Part shown: piece by piece, positions 10,994 to 22,478 of the stretch
Numbering within the stretch: the stretch's first letter is position 1
Layout: every line of letters starts with the position of its first letter
NCBI GenBank assembly: GCA_032718865.1
Contig: JALUTQ010000040.1
Coordinates: 434,001 to 498,000 of the forward strand
Reading direction: 5' to 3'
Source of the DNA: Tilletia caries
Taxonomy: Eukaryota; Basidiomycota; Exobasidiomycetes; Tilletiales; Tilletiaceae
Length of the DNA stretch: 64,000 nt
Program-made: the position numbers and the translations under genes
The notes under the pieces: generated by a model
The model's database searches: none
Told to the model about the DNA's origin: nothing
What the model saw: the letters and a program-made list of their open reading frames with translations, nothing else

Positions 10994-12338
10994 ATGTCAG
11001 CAGCCGACGTTGCACCCTCCATCCTGCCCACCGGCGTCAACGGCCAGTCGGTCCATGCCGCCACGCAGGACGAAGGCCCATCCATTGCGCCCGACTCTGC
11101 ATGCGACGAGCCCTCGCCATCGGCACCCAACGGTGCAGGCGAAGGTGCCATTGCGAAGGACGCGAACGGAAAGGCCTATGACAAGGTCTACGGTGTCCGC
11201 CCGAAGACCACGTGGCATCTCAAGTCGCGGCAGGAGATGACCTTGTGGGAAGGTATCGCCGCCGTGGACCTCTGCTCCGACGACCTCTACCGGAAGCGAC
11301 ACGAGCACGAGAAGCGGGGCCCAATTCCTGTCCAGTCCGTCTTTTGGGAGAACGTCTTCATCATCTCTACTGGCACCATCGCCCCTGGGATCCATCTGCT
11401 ATGGAACACCTTCTACCCGGACCACCTGATGCACTGGGCACCCGCCTTGGCGACCTACCACTTCAGCCTCATCATCTTTGCGGTGTTCCTCATCAGGCGG
11501 TTGCATGCGAAGATGGAAGAGTACGGTGTCTTTGACGAGCAAAATCGCGGGCGGGACATTGTGGATGATGCGCATGTCAATCATGTCGGTCGCTCGATCT
11601 TCATTTACATGTTTCTTCGCTCGGTCCAGCCCTTTCTTGCCAGGTGGCGTGGTGATATGGCCAACCCCTTTGAGGGCCTGTCGCTCTGGACGCCCGTCAA
11701 AATCGGACTCTGGCAGATTTCCCTAGACTATTGGTGAGTTTCCCGTTCTCTCTGTCATACTCGCGCTCGCCCAAGTTTCCCAGACTCACTCACACCCGAA
11801 ACTTCGAAATGAACAGGTTCTACCTCTACCATCGATCCACCCATGAATTCGACTCGCTGTGGTGGATCCATCGTCAGCACCACGCCACCAAGCACCCCAC
11901 TCCCGTTCTCAGCATCCTCGCCGATGGCGTGCAAGAGTGCCTCGAGATCCTCGTGATCCCTATTCTCGCCCACGTCGTCGCGCCAGCACTGTCTTTCCCA
12001 GAGTTCCATTACGCCATCATCGTGAGTAACCCAATGCATTGCACTTTTTCAATACTTTGCGAAAAATGATCCTTGGCATCGTGGCTGACCGACACATATC
12101 ATGTGCATCCTTCCAGTACCTTCTCTACGTCGAGGCACTTGGTCACTCTGGCATCCGTGCGGTATGGCAACACCCCATCCTCGGCCCTGTTTTGCAGCCC
12201 TTCGGCATGGAACTCGCTGTTGAGGACCACGACTTGCACCACCGCTTCGGTCGCAGCGGGAAGAACTACGGCAAGCAGACGCGTGTCTGGGATCGCGTTT
12301 TCGGTACCGTCGGCGAGCGCATCGAGACGCCCAAGTGA
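10994..12338 (+). CDS. Sterol desaturase / fatty acid hydroxylase superfamily membrane enzyme
   Basis: Three exons (10994-11733, 11817-12021, 12117-12338) give 388 residues. The first 75 residues are low complexity; conserved sequence begins near KTTWHLKSRQEMTLWEG. The diiron-binding histidine boxes of the FA_hydroxylase family are present: HRSTHEF (HxxxH) and HRQHHATKH (HxxHH) in exon 2, and EDHDLHHR near the C-terminus. Hydrophobic spans around VFIISTGTIAPGIHLLW, YHFSLIIFAVFLI and IFIYMFLR suit an ER membrane enzyme. Known relatives oxidise sterols (ERG3, ERG25), sphingoid bases (SUR2) or fatty acids. The size and single HRxxH/HRxHH pair argue for this superfamily, but I cannot choose a substrate. 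The gene is followed by the convergent PMT1 gene. Confidence 0.85.
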
Positions 12339-12893
12339 TTCACGATTCACATCACCACGGATACCTATATTTGCTTGGACTCCCAGACCACCCTTGCCAT
12401 CTATCTCGGCACACGGCTCGAGGAGCTTGTATTTACACCTTCATCATACTGTACCACGTCTCACTCCAACACTCTCGCGCGGGACCGTCTCTTCACGCTC
12501 CAGCTCGAACTTCCCCTTGCCCACTCTCCCAGTCTTGGTACGCAATCCGAATCAATATCTACGTTCCAATCCGTATCCGTCCAAAAAGCGATTCGGTTGA
12601 GTTCGAAATACGTGAGTTCTGGATGTAAGGAATGTGTACAACTGAACAGCGAACAGTAGTGTAAGTGGGTGAGGTACTCGTAGAAATGAGAGTGGTTAGG
12701 GGAAGGAAACCGAGAAATGCGTGTGACTTGACCGATGTAGAACGTGCCCCGGGGGAAGTGAGAACGAGGGAAAGGGAAGGGAAACAGGCGGGACGATAAA
12801 GTAAAGGTTCCAATGTAACGTTTCCGCTCGGGGGAGGGAGGGCGCAGAAGCCAGAGCGAGGGGATTCGAAAGCAAGGCCCCAGTCTCTCCTTC

Positions 12894-15779
12894 TCACGAA
12901 GACGACACTCCACTGGCAGTCATCGCGCCACCCTTGGCCACCGCATCCGCCTCCTTCGACGCCTGCTTCCTCGCATCCGACAGAGCCTTCTGCGTCCCCT
13001 CCAGCGCCACATGCTGAAGCAAGTCCGCATCCAGCCCCTGAATGTCGATCTCATTGTCGTTGTTATTGGACCCCTTACCCTGCTGGCCCTGCTGACCCTT
13101 GACTGCAGCTCCTGAGCCGGCAGGCACGCCCGGTGCTGGGGCGACGGCACCCTGTTGTTGCCCATTTGCTCCCGCTGGTGGAGCGACCTTGGGACTCTGC
13201 TTGGCCCGAAGCGGCGCCTCGTCAAAGGCATGGCGACCGGGCTCAGGCAAGATCTCCGGAATCTCTCCCTCCTGCGTCGTACCCGCAGCCTCAACCGAGG
13301 ACGCTGCCGAGGTTACATGCGCCTTCGCCGCATGGTTAAACAGCTGATCCGTCGACAGCTTCACGTGCGTCTCAAAGGCACTGTACTCTGCCTTCGAAGC
13401 AGGGAAGCCGCCACAGTCGTAGTCCCAGGTCTTGAACCAGCGTGTGCGCGCGCACGCGGACGTCGTCCATTCGTTGCCGTAGATGAGCGGCGACCACGCA
13501 CTGAAGGCGAGCAGGACGGCGAAAATGAAGGCGCCTGCGACGCCGAGTCGGGCCTGCGGGCGGAGCGGCGAGGTCGCCAGGTCGAACATGATTGCGAGGA
13601 GGAGGATGGAGAAGTAGAGGGCGGGGAGGTAGTGGTGGATGAAGAGCTGCCGGTGCATGAGGAAGAAGGGAAGGTAGTGGAGGGCCCATCCGGTGAAGGC
13701 AACACCGGCGATTCGGTCGTAGAAGATCACAGTGGCTACAAACGGGGGAGCAGATATGTCAATGAGGGTGAACAAAGTGAAGACTGTGCACAGAACAGAC
13801 AACACTCACTATTGTGGAAGTCCTGATATCCTCGCTTCGCACGCAGCATGAGCAGGGCCCGCATGCCAACGTACGCCAACACACTCATGGAGGCGGACCA
13901 CCAGACAACAGGATTGGCCATGAGGTAGATCTGACGATGTCCCTTCATCCAGAAGTTAATACCGCGACGGAAGAAGGGCCAAGAGCTGGGCCGGGAGTCG
14001 TACGCGTGCCGGTCCGTCAGCCGCTTATTGGTCGACCACATCGCCGTGTTGAGCTCCCAGAACCGGTTCCAGAACGAGGGGCGGACATAGTTGTGCAGCT
14101 CGGGAATCCGGCCCTTGTTGACCTGCTTCGACTCGTCCAGGGTCAAGTTGCCCGCCCGGGCGCGTTCCAGGAGCGGGTGCCGGTTCGTCTCGACGTACCA
14201 GAGCGAGTTGGGCATCGTGGGGTTCTTGTTGCAGGTGACCTCCTGTTGGCCGAAGCCCCAGTCGGGCAGGCTGACCTTGTGGGAGAAGAGGTAGCAGCCG
14301 GTGAGGGCGTGTCGGAGGCGGAAGACGGAGCGAAGGGCACGGAGACGCTTTGATGAGACGGGGTCGGAGCCCTCGCCTTCTTCGATCTCAACAAACCAGT
14401 TGTCGTTGTAGTCACCTGCGAAGCCGGGGAAGCCGTAACCGGTGACCTCGTTCTGGTAGTCGGACTCGGTCAGGGGCGGGCGGTAGTTGTCGTGCGAGTG
14501 GAGACGCTTCTGGGAGTTCTTGTGGATCAGACGGACCTCCATGCCGTGAGTGACGAAGTGGAGGGGAACGCCGAGATGGGACTCCAAGTCCGGTAGACCA
14601 TCCTTGGGTAGAGGAATGCCTTCCTTGTCAAGGGGCTGACTGGCACTGTCATGAGGAGCAGGGATGATGACCCAGTCGTTGTTCTGGTCAAGATGGGGAT
14701 AGAGAGTGATCTGTTGCTGTTGCGAGCCGGCGGGGTAGTTGGAAGCGTGGGAGTGGAGGTAGCCGCCGTGGGTGTTGCGATGGCGAAGGGTGATGGTCGA
14801 GCCGGCGCTGACGTCCGCAAATGTGTCTGGCATGTTGTGATCGTTGAGAGTGTGCTGGAAAGGAGGGCTGAGGAACGCATCGCCGTCGCCTCCCCAGCTG
14901 AGGATGGAGAGGTGAATGCCGAACATGCAGTAGTAGAATAGGAAGGGGACACAGATCAAGCCGATGACACGGCCAACGAAGTGTCGTCCGACCTGAGAGA
15001 TGGGCAGACGGGTGTCTCCGAGATGGCTCCAAATCTGGACAACAGTGCAAAGTCCGATAGTCGCAACGGTGAAGAATCCGACCCACTTGCAGGACGCGAC
15101 GGCGCCAAGATTGAGACCGGTAAGGAGAAGCCATGTCCACCATGCCTTTGTGAATGGCGCGCGACGGTCTGCGTTGGAGAAGGTAATGTAGCTCAGAGCC
15201 GTGGTTGAGGTGAAGAAGACAAGGGGCGAGTCGAGCAAGATGAGACGCGACTGGGTCGTGAGCGCATTGTCGAAGAGGACAGCGAGGGCGCCGAGGAGGG
15301 CCGAGGTGATGCGCAGACCGAGGGCACGAAGGGAGATGTATGCGATTGGCACGGTTGCAACACCGAGCAGGGCGGGCATGGTGCGCATAGCGACGTACGG
15401 CACGGGAGTATGGTCGCCAATGAGATATTCCTTGCCTATATCCGCGAAGTCAAAGCCGCCATCAAAGCCGCTGAGCCAGCCAACGAGGGTGAAGAGCAGC
15501 TTGGCCAGCGGCGGATGGACGTCCATGAAGAACTTGCGTCGGATGTACTTGCTCGCGAATCCGCCGAAGTGGACCTCGTCAAAGACGACGGAGCTCGGTG
15601 CGCTCAGACGCCAGAGACGGACGACACATGCGACGGCGACGAGGACGGCGAGCGTCTTGACTTCCTGCGGGCCCAGGTTCCAGAGCGCGCTGGAACTCAG
15701 GGACTGCTGCTGTTCTTGGAGATGGCGCTTGAGCTGGGGCGAGCCTGGCCTCTTCCCCTGGAGCGAGGTGAGCTTTGCA

Positions 15780-15815
<36 letters not shown>

Positions 15816-15913
15816 GGCTGCGCGGGCGAGTCGGCATGTTGCTGCTGCTGTTGCGCTGCTCCTGGCCTTGCGCGCATGGAGCTTGGTGTCATCGCGTACG
15901 AGCTCGATGCCAT
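12894..15913 (-). CDS. PMT1: Dolichyl-phosphate-mannose-protein mannosyltransferase, PMT1 type
   Basis: Two exons (15913-13810 and 13735-12894) joined in phase give 981 residues. The N-terminus is cytosolic and rich in Gln and Asn-Ser repeats. The catalytic loop has the PMT acidic pair in VVFDEVHFGGFASKYI and VHPPLAKLLFTLVGWLSGFD. The luminal MIR region shows GGYLHSHASNYPAGSQQQQ and RLHSHDNYRPP, followed by LPDWGFGQQEVTC, which is characteristic of the PMT1 subfamily rather than PMT2 or PMT4. The C-terminal membrane helices include GWALHYLPFFLMHRQLFIHH. The enzyme transfers mannose from dolichyl phosphate to Ser/Thr of secretory proteins in the ER and normally pairs with a PMT2-type partner, not seen here. 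The C-terminal extension after the last helix (about 200 residues, Gln/Gly-rich) is longer than in yeast. Confidence 0.92.
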
Positions 15914-16446
15914 GGCGCTGGAGAGTAAGAGAGTGAGATGAGGTGGTGGGAGAGGAAAGACTGGAGAGACGAGACCAGTGCTTCTTGCTCTTACTTATAC
16001 TTCTTCCTGCCACGGAGACGCGCGCGCTGTCGACTTCTCTCTCTCTCTCTCCCTTGCGAAGGTGTTGACGGAGTTGTTTGGAGAGGCGAGCGGAGTTGTC
16101 GTTGGAACTTGGAATGTTTGCCTCCCGCCCGGCCCCCGCGCTCCCAGCATGATCAGGCCCGGCACGGGACACGTACCAATTTCAAGCCCAAGTCAGGAGG
16201 CAGGGAAAGGTAAGGCAGGATGTGTGATACGATTGCTTCGGACAGGTGAGTCTGCCCGTTGTTCTTACAATGTGTGATAGCAGCAGTGTGCTCTGTGTGT
16301 GCCGTGTATATGGTACATGACGATGATGGGCTGATGGGGACCTTCTGATGTGTCTTGAAGATTCGTGAGCCAGGTCCCAAGGGTGCCGGCTGCCGCGACC
16401 GGAAAGAATATCATCGCATCGCGTTGTCGACCTCTTTGCCCGGGCT
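15914..16446. promoter_or_regulatory. PMT1 promoter and 3' flank of RING gene
   Basis: 533 bp between the two minus-strand genes. It holds a CT-rich tract (16035-16053), common in fungal core promoters. No gene or RNA is evident. Confidence 0.4.
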
Positions 16447-18865
16447 CTACCCAGCCAGGCCCTCGTTCCGCCGCCGCCGCCGACTGCTCCTGCTCCGACT
16501 CTCATCCACCGGGATCTCCGCCCAGCATTCCGACCGACACGCAGGACAGCTCACCCACTTCCCCACCGTCCGTCGTGTTGGTCGTCGCGGCAGGCCTGCC
16601 ACCGCCGCCGTCGCCGTCGTCGTCGTCTTCGTCGCGACAGTCGATCCACCAGCATCCATCGGCATCACAAGGCTCTCGTCCTGGTCGCTCGGTGGACTCC
16701 CGTTCGGATCCGACTCGCGCTTCCGTTTCCGATCCTGTGTATCAGCCACAACGTCGATCGGCTCTGTGGTCGTCGTCGTCAAGGTGGCCGTTTCCACCGC
16801 AGCATTCTCCTCCGCCTCTTCCTCATCTCCATCCTCATCGTCCGCCTCGTCCTCAGCATCGGTCGCTATCGGTGTCAGCAGATCAGCTTGGATCCGCATC
16901 GCCGTCTTCAAGCAGCCGACATGGATCTCATGATGGCAGGGTGCCAACTCGAGCAACTCCGAGTCAGGGTCATCCGATAACGACCCTCCCTCGTCCTTGT
17001 CCGATGTCGTCTTTGAGTCCGCAGGGTAGCGAGGCAAGCAGGCTGCAGCATCACATCGCCATCCGCGCTGCTTTTCACGTAACCGGACGGCGTCCCGCAA
17101 CGACCGCGCCTGTGACTGAGCCAGTTCCGCCTCCAATCTCCGCTTCTCCTCATCCGAGCGCTCGGCATTACCTAGCGAAGCAGAACCTCGCGGCTGCTGT
17201 TGCTGTTGCTGTTGCTGTCGCTGAGCAGACTGGGCCCCATTCGATCCCGCAATCGAGGGTGGGATCGTAAGCGTTCCCCGACAGAACGGACACGTCCACG
17301 CGCTCGGCTTGACGTTCTCCAGCCAGCCGCGCAAACATGACGCATGTAGCGTGTGATGCCCCGCACAGGGTACTGCCACCACAGCCTCGTCCTCCGCCCG
17401 TTGCTTGCCGACTACCCACTCGGGCTTGTCCTCGGTGGCGAACGGTTCAAGACAGATGCCGCAGCCTTGGGTGCCGTGGGTGTCCATCAGGGAGGACGAT
17501 GGATCGGAGTAGTCTCCGATATCACCCAGTCCCAGCCTAGCCATCCTCTCTCGTAGCTCTATAAAGGTCAGGAGGAGAAGGAAGTCAGTAAAACTTAGTA
17601 GACTCCATCATGAAAAGGAAAACCGTGCCTTTGTCAGACTCACCGGCATCAGCTCGCTCCAGATCAGCAACATACTTCTCCGCCATCTCCTTGGAGGGCT
17701 CCTCCACCTCCTCGCTCGTAGTCGTCTGGAAATGGAAGGAAATCTGGAACGGCATTCCCGCAGCTAAATGCGGCCGATTCTCCCCACGAGCCGGCTCTTC
17801 GCCCTCGCCCTGCGGACTAGGATACTCCAACGCAACCACAGGCCATCCGAGCCCATGATTCGCATCATACAGCAGCGCAAACGCGAACGGCGACACGCCC
17901 ACGGGTACAAATATCGGATTGATCGGTACGTGTCCGCCGGGATGTGGGTGGGCCCGCAGCGGGTGATCGGAGGGTAGGTTCGTTATGTCTCCTGCGAACG
18001 GGCCGATGCCAGGGAGCGGGACTGGACGGAAGGCGAGGAGGGCCTGTCGGCCGTCCGGTGCGGTGAAGGGCAGTCGAAAGAGGACGAGATTGGGCAACTG
18101 CGTTCCTGCGCCTGGAGCTGGGTTGTCTTCGCTCGCTGGGCCACTGTCCGCAGGAGCGTCAGAATTTGAGTTGGAAGTAGGTGCCGACGTGGTAACCTCC
18201 GCAGCGCGATTCCCATAGCCAGGCAGCGTTTCCCCACCCTCGCTCCCTCCGCCACCAACCCGCGAGTCCTGGCCGCCTGACACTTGCGACGACTCGGCTT
18301 CGCTCGGTGGCGGCGTCACCCTTTGTGCCGTCCCAAAAGCAGGCGAGGTCGGACGTGAGCCGCGGGCACGATGCATCTCATCGTTCGCTGCCGCGGCGTG
18401 CTGTATCGCTTCAGCGAAGGGTGATAAGGGAATCTCCTCTACTCCGGGCCCGGCAGCCTGGTCGTTCTGAGCTTGAGCAGCGTTTGGCTGTTCGGCACCT
18501 GTTTCTAGATTGAGCGGCGCAACACCGGCCACAGGATCGGATGATGAGGCGTCGCGCGCATTCGCGTCCGTATCTTGCCCGTCCATCGGCGTGGTGCCAA
18601 CTTGTGTCGTGCGATCACTGGCTTGCGGAACTGCTCGCTGAGAAGGAGCAGGTTGCGACGGCGCAGCACGGTCCTCCGAGGCGGATCGGAATATGCCACG
18701 GACCGCATGGCCTATGGCGGCGAAGCTCAAGCGTGACATCCCTCGTGCAGGCGGCAGTTCGTCCGGGAAGGAGAGATCAGGGTCATGCGCAGGTTCGCGT
18801 TCGGAAGGGGCGCCGCTGCCATTGCTGCCAGACGCCGATCCTTGAGATGGTTGCTGGTCCGCCAT
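16447..18865 (-). CDS. RING-type E3 ubiquitin ligase candidate with two zinc-binding segments
   Basis: Two exons, 18865-17644 and 17558-16447, join in phase (YVADLERADA to ELRERMARLG) to give 777 residues. The first 400 residues are disordered, Ser/Pro/Gly rich, with a folded Pro-rich patch (NLVLFRLPF, PIFVPVGVSPFAFALLYD) before a coiled stretch. A RING-H2 domain follows at about 440-505: CGICLEPF, then CAGHHTLHASCLRGWL and WTCPFC. A second degenerate RING-like set lies about 585-755 (CHHEIHVGCLK, then CPACRSECW) with an acidic insert. A CAG-repeat Gln run and Lys/Arg-rich tail are also present. An in-frame ATG at 18937 would add 24 residues; 18865 (MADQQPSQG) is preferred. RING-H2 proteins recruit E2 enzymes; the substrate is unknown. 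Confidence 0.75.
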
Positions 18866-19282
18866 TTGGAATACAAACTTGGAAGTGATGGTCGTACGCA
18901 GACAAGACTTGCCGTCGCCTTCACCAGCGACCAGCACAGCGTCGCCAGCTGGACAATGAATGCAAGAGCTCGAGGTTGGTCAGGCGACGATGGACTTCCC
19001 CCAGGTTCCAGAGATTACGACCCTGTTGCCCGACAGCTCTTACGGCCGTTGCATGCCCTCTTAACTCCGCTTAGGGCTGTTGACCTCTCCCTCCCTCACG
19101 CAGCATGCGGAAGCTGCCCAGCCGGACTGCTCTCTCCACGTCTCCATTCACGTCAGGCCTGGCCGTCGCCCTTGCGAAAGCCCCCATTTTCTCAATGAAT
19201 GTCCTTTTCAAAGTGGTGAACGAAAGTACACTGCGAGAGCGGAACTGAGCCAGACCACCGGGCGTCGCTCAGCCGAAGCAGC
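18866..19282. other. Intergenic between RING and thioredoxin genes
   Basis: Upstream of the RING gene and downstream of the thioredoxin gene, both minus strand. I see no gene, and only short frames without splice support. Confidence 0.4.
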
Positions 19283-20028
19283 TCACTTCGATCCGTACAG
19301 GATGTAGAACAGGTAGGCACCAAGGAGCACAATCGGAAGCACCGTCTCGAGCTTGATGTTTCTGTCGCCTAGCCCGTGAACATTGTTTCCACCTGTCGCT
19401 CGTGGCGTCGAGCTCGAACTACCGCCGCCCAGCGTCGAGCCTGACCCGCCGAACGAGCCGGCAGAGGCAGAAGCATGTTTCTGGACCGTACTGGAGAGCT
19501 TGGAAGGGTCCGCTCCTTTAATTGTCTCGATCACCGACCGGTTCTTGATGAAGATGAAGGTGGGCATGGCCCGGATCGAATACCGCTGCGCGATCTCTTT
19601 CACATTGTCAACATCGACTTTGAGGAAGACGGCGCCTGAGGCGTGCTTGGTCGAGAGGGACGCAAAGGTGGGAGCGACTGTGGTTATGATGAGAGGGGAG
19701 GAAGTCGTCAGTAGGAAGGGGACAGGTACTTGCTGATTCTGCTTCAACTCACTCGCATGGCATGGCCCACACCAGGCTGGGAGGAAAGGGGGGAAGAACA
19801 AAGAGCAGAAAAACCGTGAGCAGGCGGCGATGGACAGAGACTCGGCTCATTCGTCCTCAAACTCACTGGCATGGAAGTCGACCACGACGAGCTTGGAGCC
19901 GGCACTGCCTAGCTCCCGGTCGAATTCTGCACGACAGTAATACGTGGCATATGTCAGTAACTCTGTAAGTCTCGCCATACAGACAAGAGCTGAAACGCAC
20001 CGGCCGCTGACTGGATTTCCTTCGGCAT
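19283..20028 (-). CDS. Thioredoxin-domain protein with C-terminal membrane anchor
   Basis: Four exons (20028-20001, 19926-19867, 19776-19753 and 19677-19283) join to 168 residues. Exon 3 is only 24 nt and carries the active site. Every junction is phase 1. The thioredoxin core reads KLVVVDFHA, then TWCGPCHA (the redox CxxC), with the cis-proline in RAMPTFIFIKN. The VDVDN and KHASASAG parts fit the usual fold. After a Gly/Ser linker (SFGGSGSTLGGGSSSS) the protein ends in a hydrophobic segment (LPIVLLGAYLFYILYG) and SK, a tail-anchor arrangement. There is no N-terminal signal, so the active site would face the cytosol. Classical cytosolic thioredoxins stop at about 105 residues. Role inferred: disulfide reduction at an ER or outer mitochondrial membrane surface. 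Confidence 0.88.
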
Positions 20029-20772
20029 TATGTTCGACTTCTCGCTGAGGAAGCGTTGCGCTGCGAAGTCAAGGGAAAGGTGGAAGTAAGCAGGGGAACT
20101 TGAAGCGGTCGGGTCACTCGGTCCTCAAGTCGGTTGCCACAAATCCAGTCGCTTCGGATAAATGACGGGAGCCGAGACCTGAACCGAACCGGCGGCTCAT
20201 CGCCCCATCACCATTTCACCGCATCGATCATCATGACCTCGCCGTCCACCGGGACCTGAATGCCTGAACCTCGCTCGCTCCCGACGAAGGAGGTTCCATG
20301 TTATCACCGCTCACGAGGCTGTCTCAATCTAATGCGCCGCAACCTCTGACGCCTGCGAGCCGTCGCTGCCGAGTGCCGACATACCGCGCTGACCGCCGTC
20401 GAATGACCCTGCTTGCCCTGTTTGTTCAGAACCTCCTCCTTCGCTTCGACGGCTCCCTCACCCTTCCTATCTCTTCACGCTTCACAGCTTCGTCGTCCGC
20501 CATCCGCTACCGTGCCGCCAGCAGAGTGCAGAGATGGTCTGCATCGTTGTGAACTGGGGGCGATCTCAGCTGCAGACGATATGGCATCTAGGAGAAGGAC
20601 AAGCACAAAGGTACAAAAAGCGAGAGCCGCTGACCCATTCTTTACTCTTTCCACAGCTTCTCAGATAACATCTTCTCCTCTCATCCTTCCTTCACAGCAA
20701 GCCCCCATCTCTTTGCTTCCAAATTCTATCAACCCTTCTAGCACCCCCAATTGACCGCGTTTGACCTTCAAG
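20029..20772. promoter_or_regulatory. Bidirectional promoter between thioredoxin and 7-TM genes
   Basis: 744 bp between divergent ATGs. The right half is CT-rich (20640-20755), typical of a fungal 5' leader. No extra gene is supported; an ORF at 20413 is not backed by a conserved motif. Confidence 0.4.
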
Positions 20773-21770
20773 ATGACTCCACCTATCACCACCGCTATCA
20801 TCATCGACATCGTCTTCATCCCCATCTACGCCATCCTGGCCCCCATCACGCTCTACAACTTCCTCCGTCTCCGGACGGTCAAGATCTCGTTTGGAACTCT
20901 GCTAGCCTTCGCAATTGGTATGTGTTTTGCCCTGTTCTTCCCACGTACTGCTCAATCACTCCCGTCCTGACCCCGCTTCGCAACCTCAACTCCCCTTGAT
21001 CAGTCCGACTGGCGGGAAACATACTCTCGGTAGCCGCCTGGGTCGACAGCTACAAGACGGCATCCCTGCTCACCTGGGGAACGACCCTCTCCATCATCGG
21101 ATACAGCTTCGTCTTCTCAGCCGGGCTCGCCATGTACAATGGCTCTGCAGAGACAACTCAGAACGCACTCACCGCCAAGATTTCCAAAATCATCCACCTC
21201 GTCAACACCGTCGGCACCGTACTGCTCATCATCGGGATCACGAAGAGTAATGACGTCTTCACGATGCCTCCTCCCGCGGATGCCAGTCTGTCAAAACTGT
21301 GCGATGTCGGTACCGTGCTCTACATCATCATCACCGTCGTCCTGGCCGGCCTGGCCTTGATGTCCAAGATGTCAATGAACGGGGCAAGTGCACCAGCCTG
21401 GGCTCCTCTCATGCTCAACGCAAGTCTCATCGCCCTGCCGTTCCTGGCAATCCGGCTCGGGTGGACCTGCTACAGCATGTTCGGCTCGCACATCGTGAAT
21501 GCGAACGTCTGGGCCCGACTGATCTGCGCCGGGATCGTCGAAGTCGTCCTCCTCGTCATCTTCAATCTCACAGGCTTCAAGCTTGCAAAGCACTTCCCTG
21601 CGATGCTCTCTACCTCGCCTGCCCGGTCATCGGTCGAGGAGCCGCTTCAGCATCCCGAGCACACGGAGACTCAGCAGCAGTACGCGACGCCATACTACAG
21701 CAACCGCTCGCAGACCAATTCTGCGTACTACTACGAAAAGCCTGCTTCTGCTGCTGCTGCCAGTCAATGA
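20773..21770 (+). CDS. Seven-transmembrane fungal membrane protein (DUF7702-like)
   Basis: Exons 20773-20917 and 21004-21770 (GTATGT donor, ATCAG acceptor) give 303 residues. About seven hydrophobic spans are visible, for example ITTAIIIDIVFIPIYAIL, LLTWGTTLSIIGYSFVFSAG, IIHLVNTVGTVLLIIGIT, VLYIIITVVLAGLALM, LIALPFLAIRLGWTCY and ICAGIVEVVLLVIFNLTGF. The N-terminus is short and exterior, and the C-terminal 60 residues are Ser/Gln/Tyr rich and presumably cytosolic. The layout resembles fungal DUF7702-type membrane proteins with an LYNFLRLR motif after TM1. Function is unknown; transport, receptor and scaffolding roles are all possible. Confidence is high for the gene, low for the family name. 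Confidence 0.7.
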
Positions 21771-22478
21771 TACATATCTTCCTTATGCCCACGGACCCTT
21801 AGCAGTATCCCCCCCCCCCCCTTTGTAAATATCACTTGTATCCCTCTGTAGTAACGAATCTGACATGACCCGGTCGCATTGAATGATCACCTGCTGTCTC
21901 TTCTCTTGCGATGGAAGTTCGCGAATGGCGAGTCGTCACTTCCATGATGGTCTTCTGCCTCCGATTGTGCCCACCCGCTAGCCGCTAAGTTGACCAAGTC
22001 CGCGCAGTCCTCCAAGTCCTTCACGACGACCATCACGGCATCACCCATTCCTCTCGCTGTGCGCCACCATCGCCACCGGCTCCGCTGAGACCCTGTCGAC
22101 ACCCGTTCGCCAGCAAGCCAGCAAAAACAGACCTGCAACAATGAGCGCCATGGAGCTGTGCATCTGTTCTGTGGATTGGCACATTCCGGAGCGCACTGCA
22201 TCCAGTCATGCGCCTGAGCCCCAGGCATGGGCTACCGTCGGGAACGCAGAAACATCGCACGCAAAATCTCCTCGTGCATGGGTACATGTCCGTTCATTAT
22301 CTCTTGACAGCAGGCTCATCGGTTTGCCCTCTTCAGGCTGATCTTTCCCTTTTCAGAGCGCTCCAATCTCCAACCTCAGCGAAAGTTTACGTCCTCCCTC
22401 CTTTCCTTTCTTCCATCCATCCTTTCCTTCCGTCCAGTCAGCAAGAGCAGCCCTCTATATATCAGGAACACACTCAAG
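21771..22478. promoter_or_regulatory. Intergenic and promoter region of the 22479 gene
   Basis: Includes a C-run at 21810-21820 and a CTATATATC TATA-like box at about 22454-22462, close to the ATG at 22479. No other gene was seen. Confidence 0.4.

Noticed and set aside
18865..18937. Upstream in-frame start with a GDGKS-like stretch for the RING gene
   Set aside because: The 24 extra residues are not conserved-looking and the P-loop resemblance is short; the second ATG (MADQQPSQG) better fits the disordered N-terminus.
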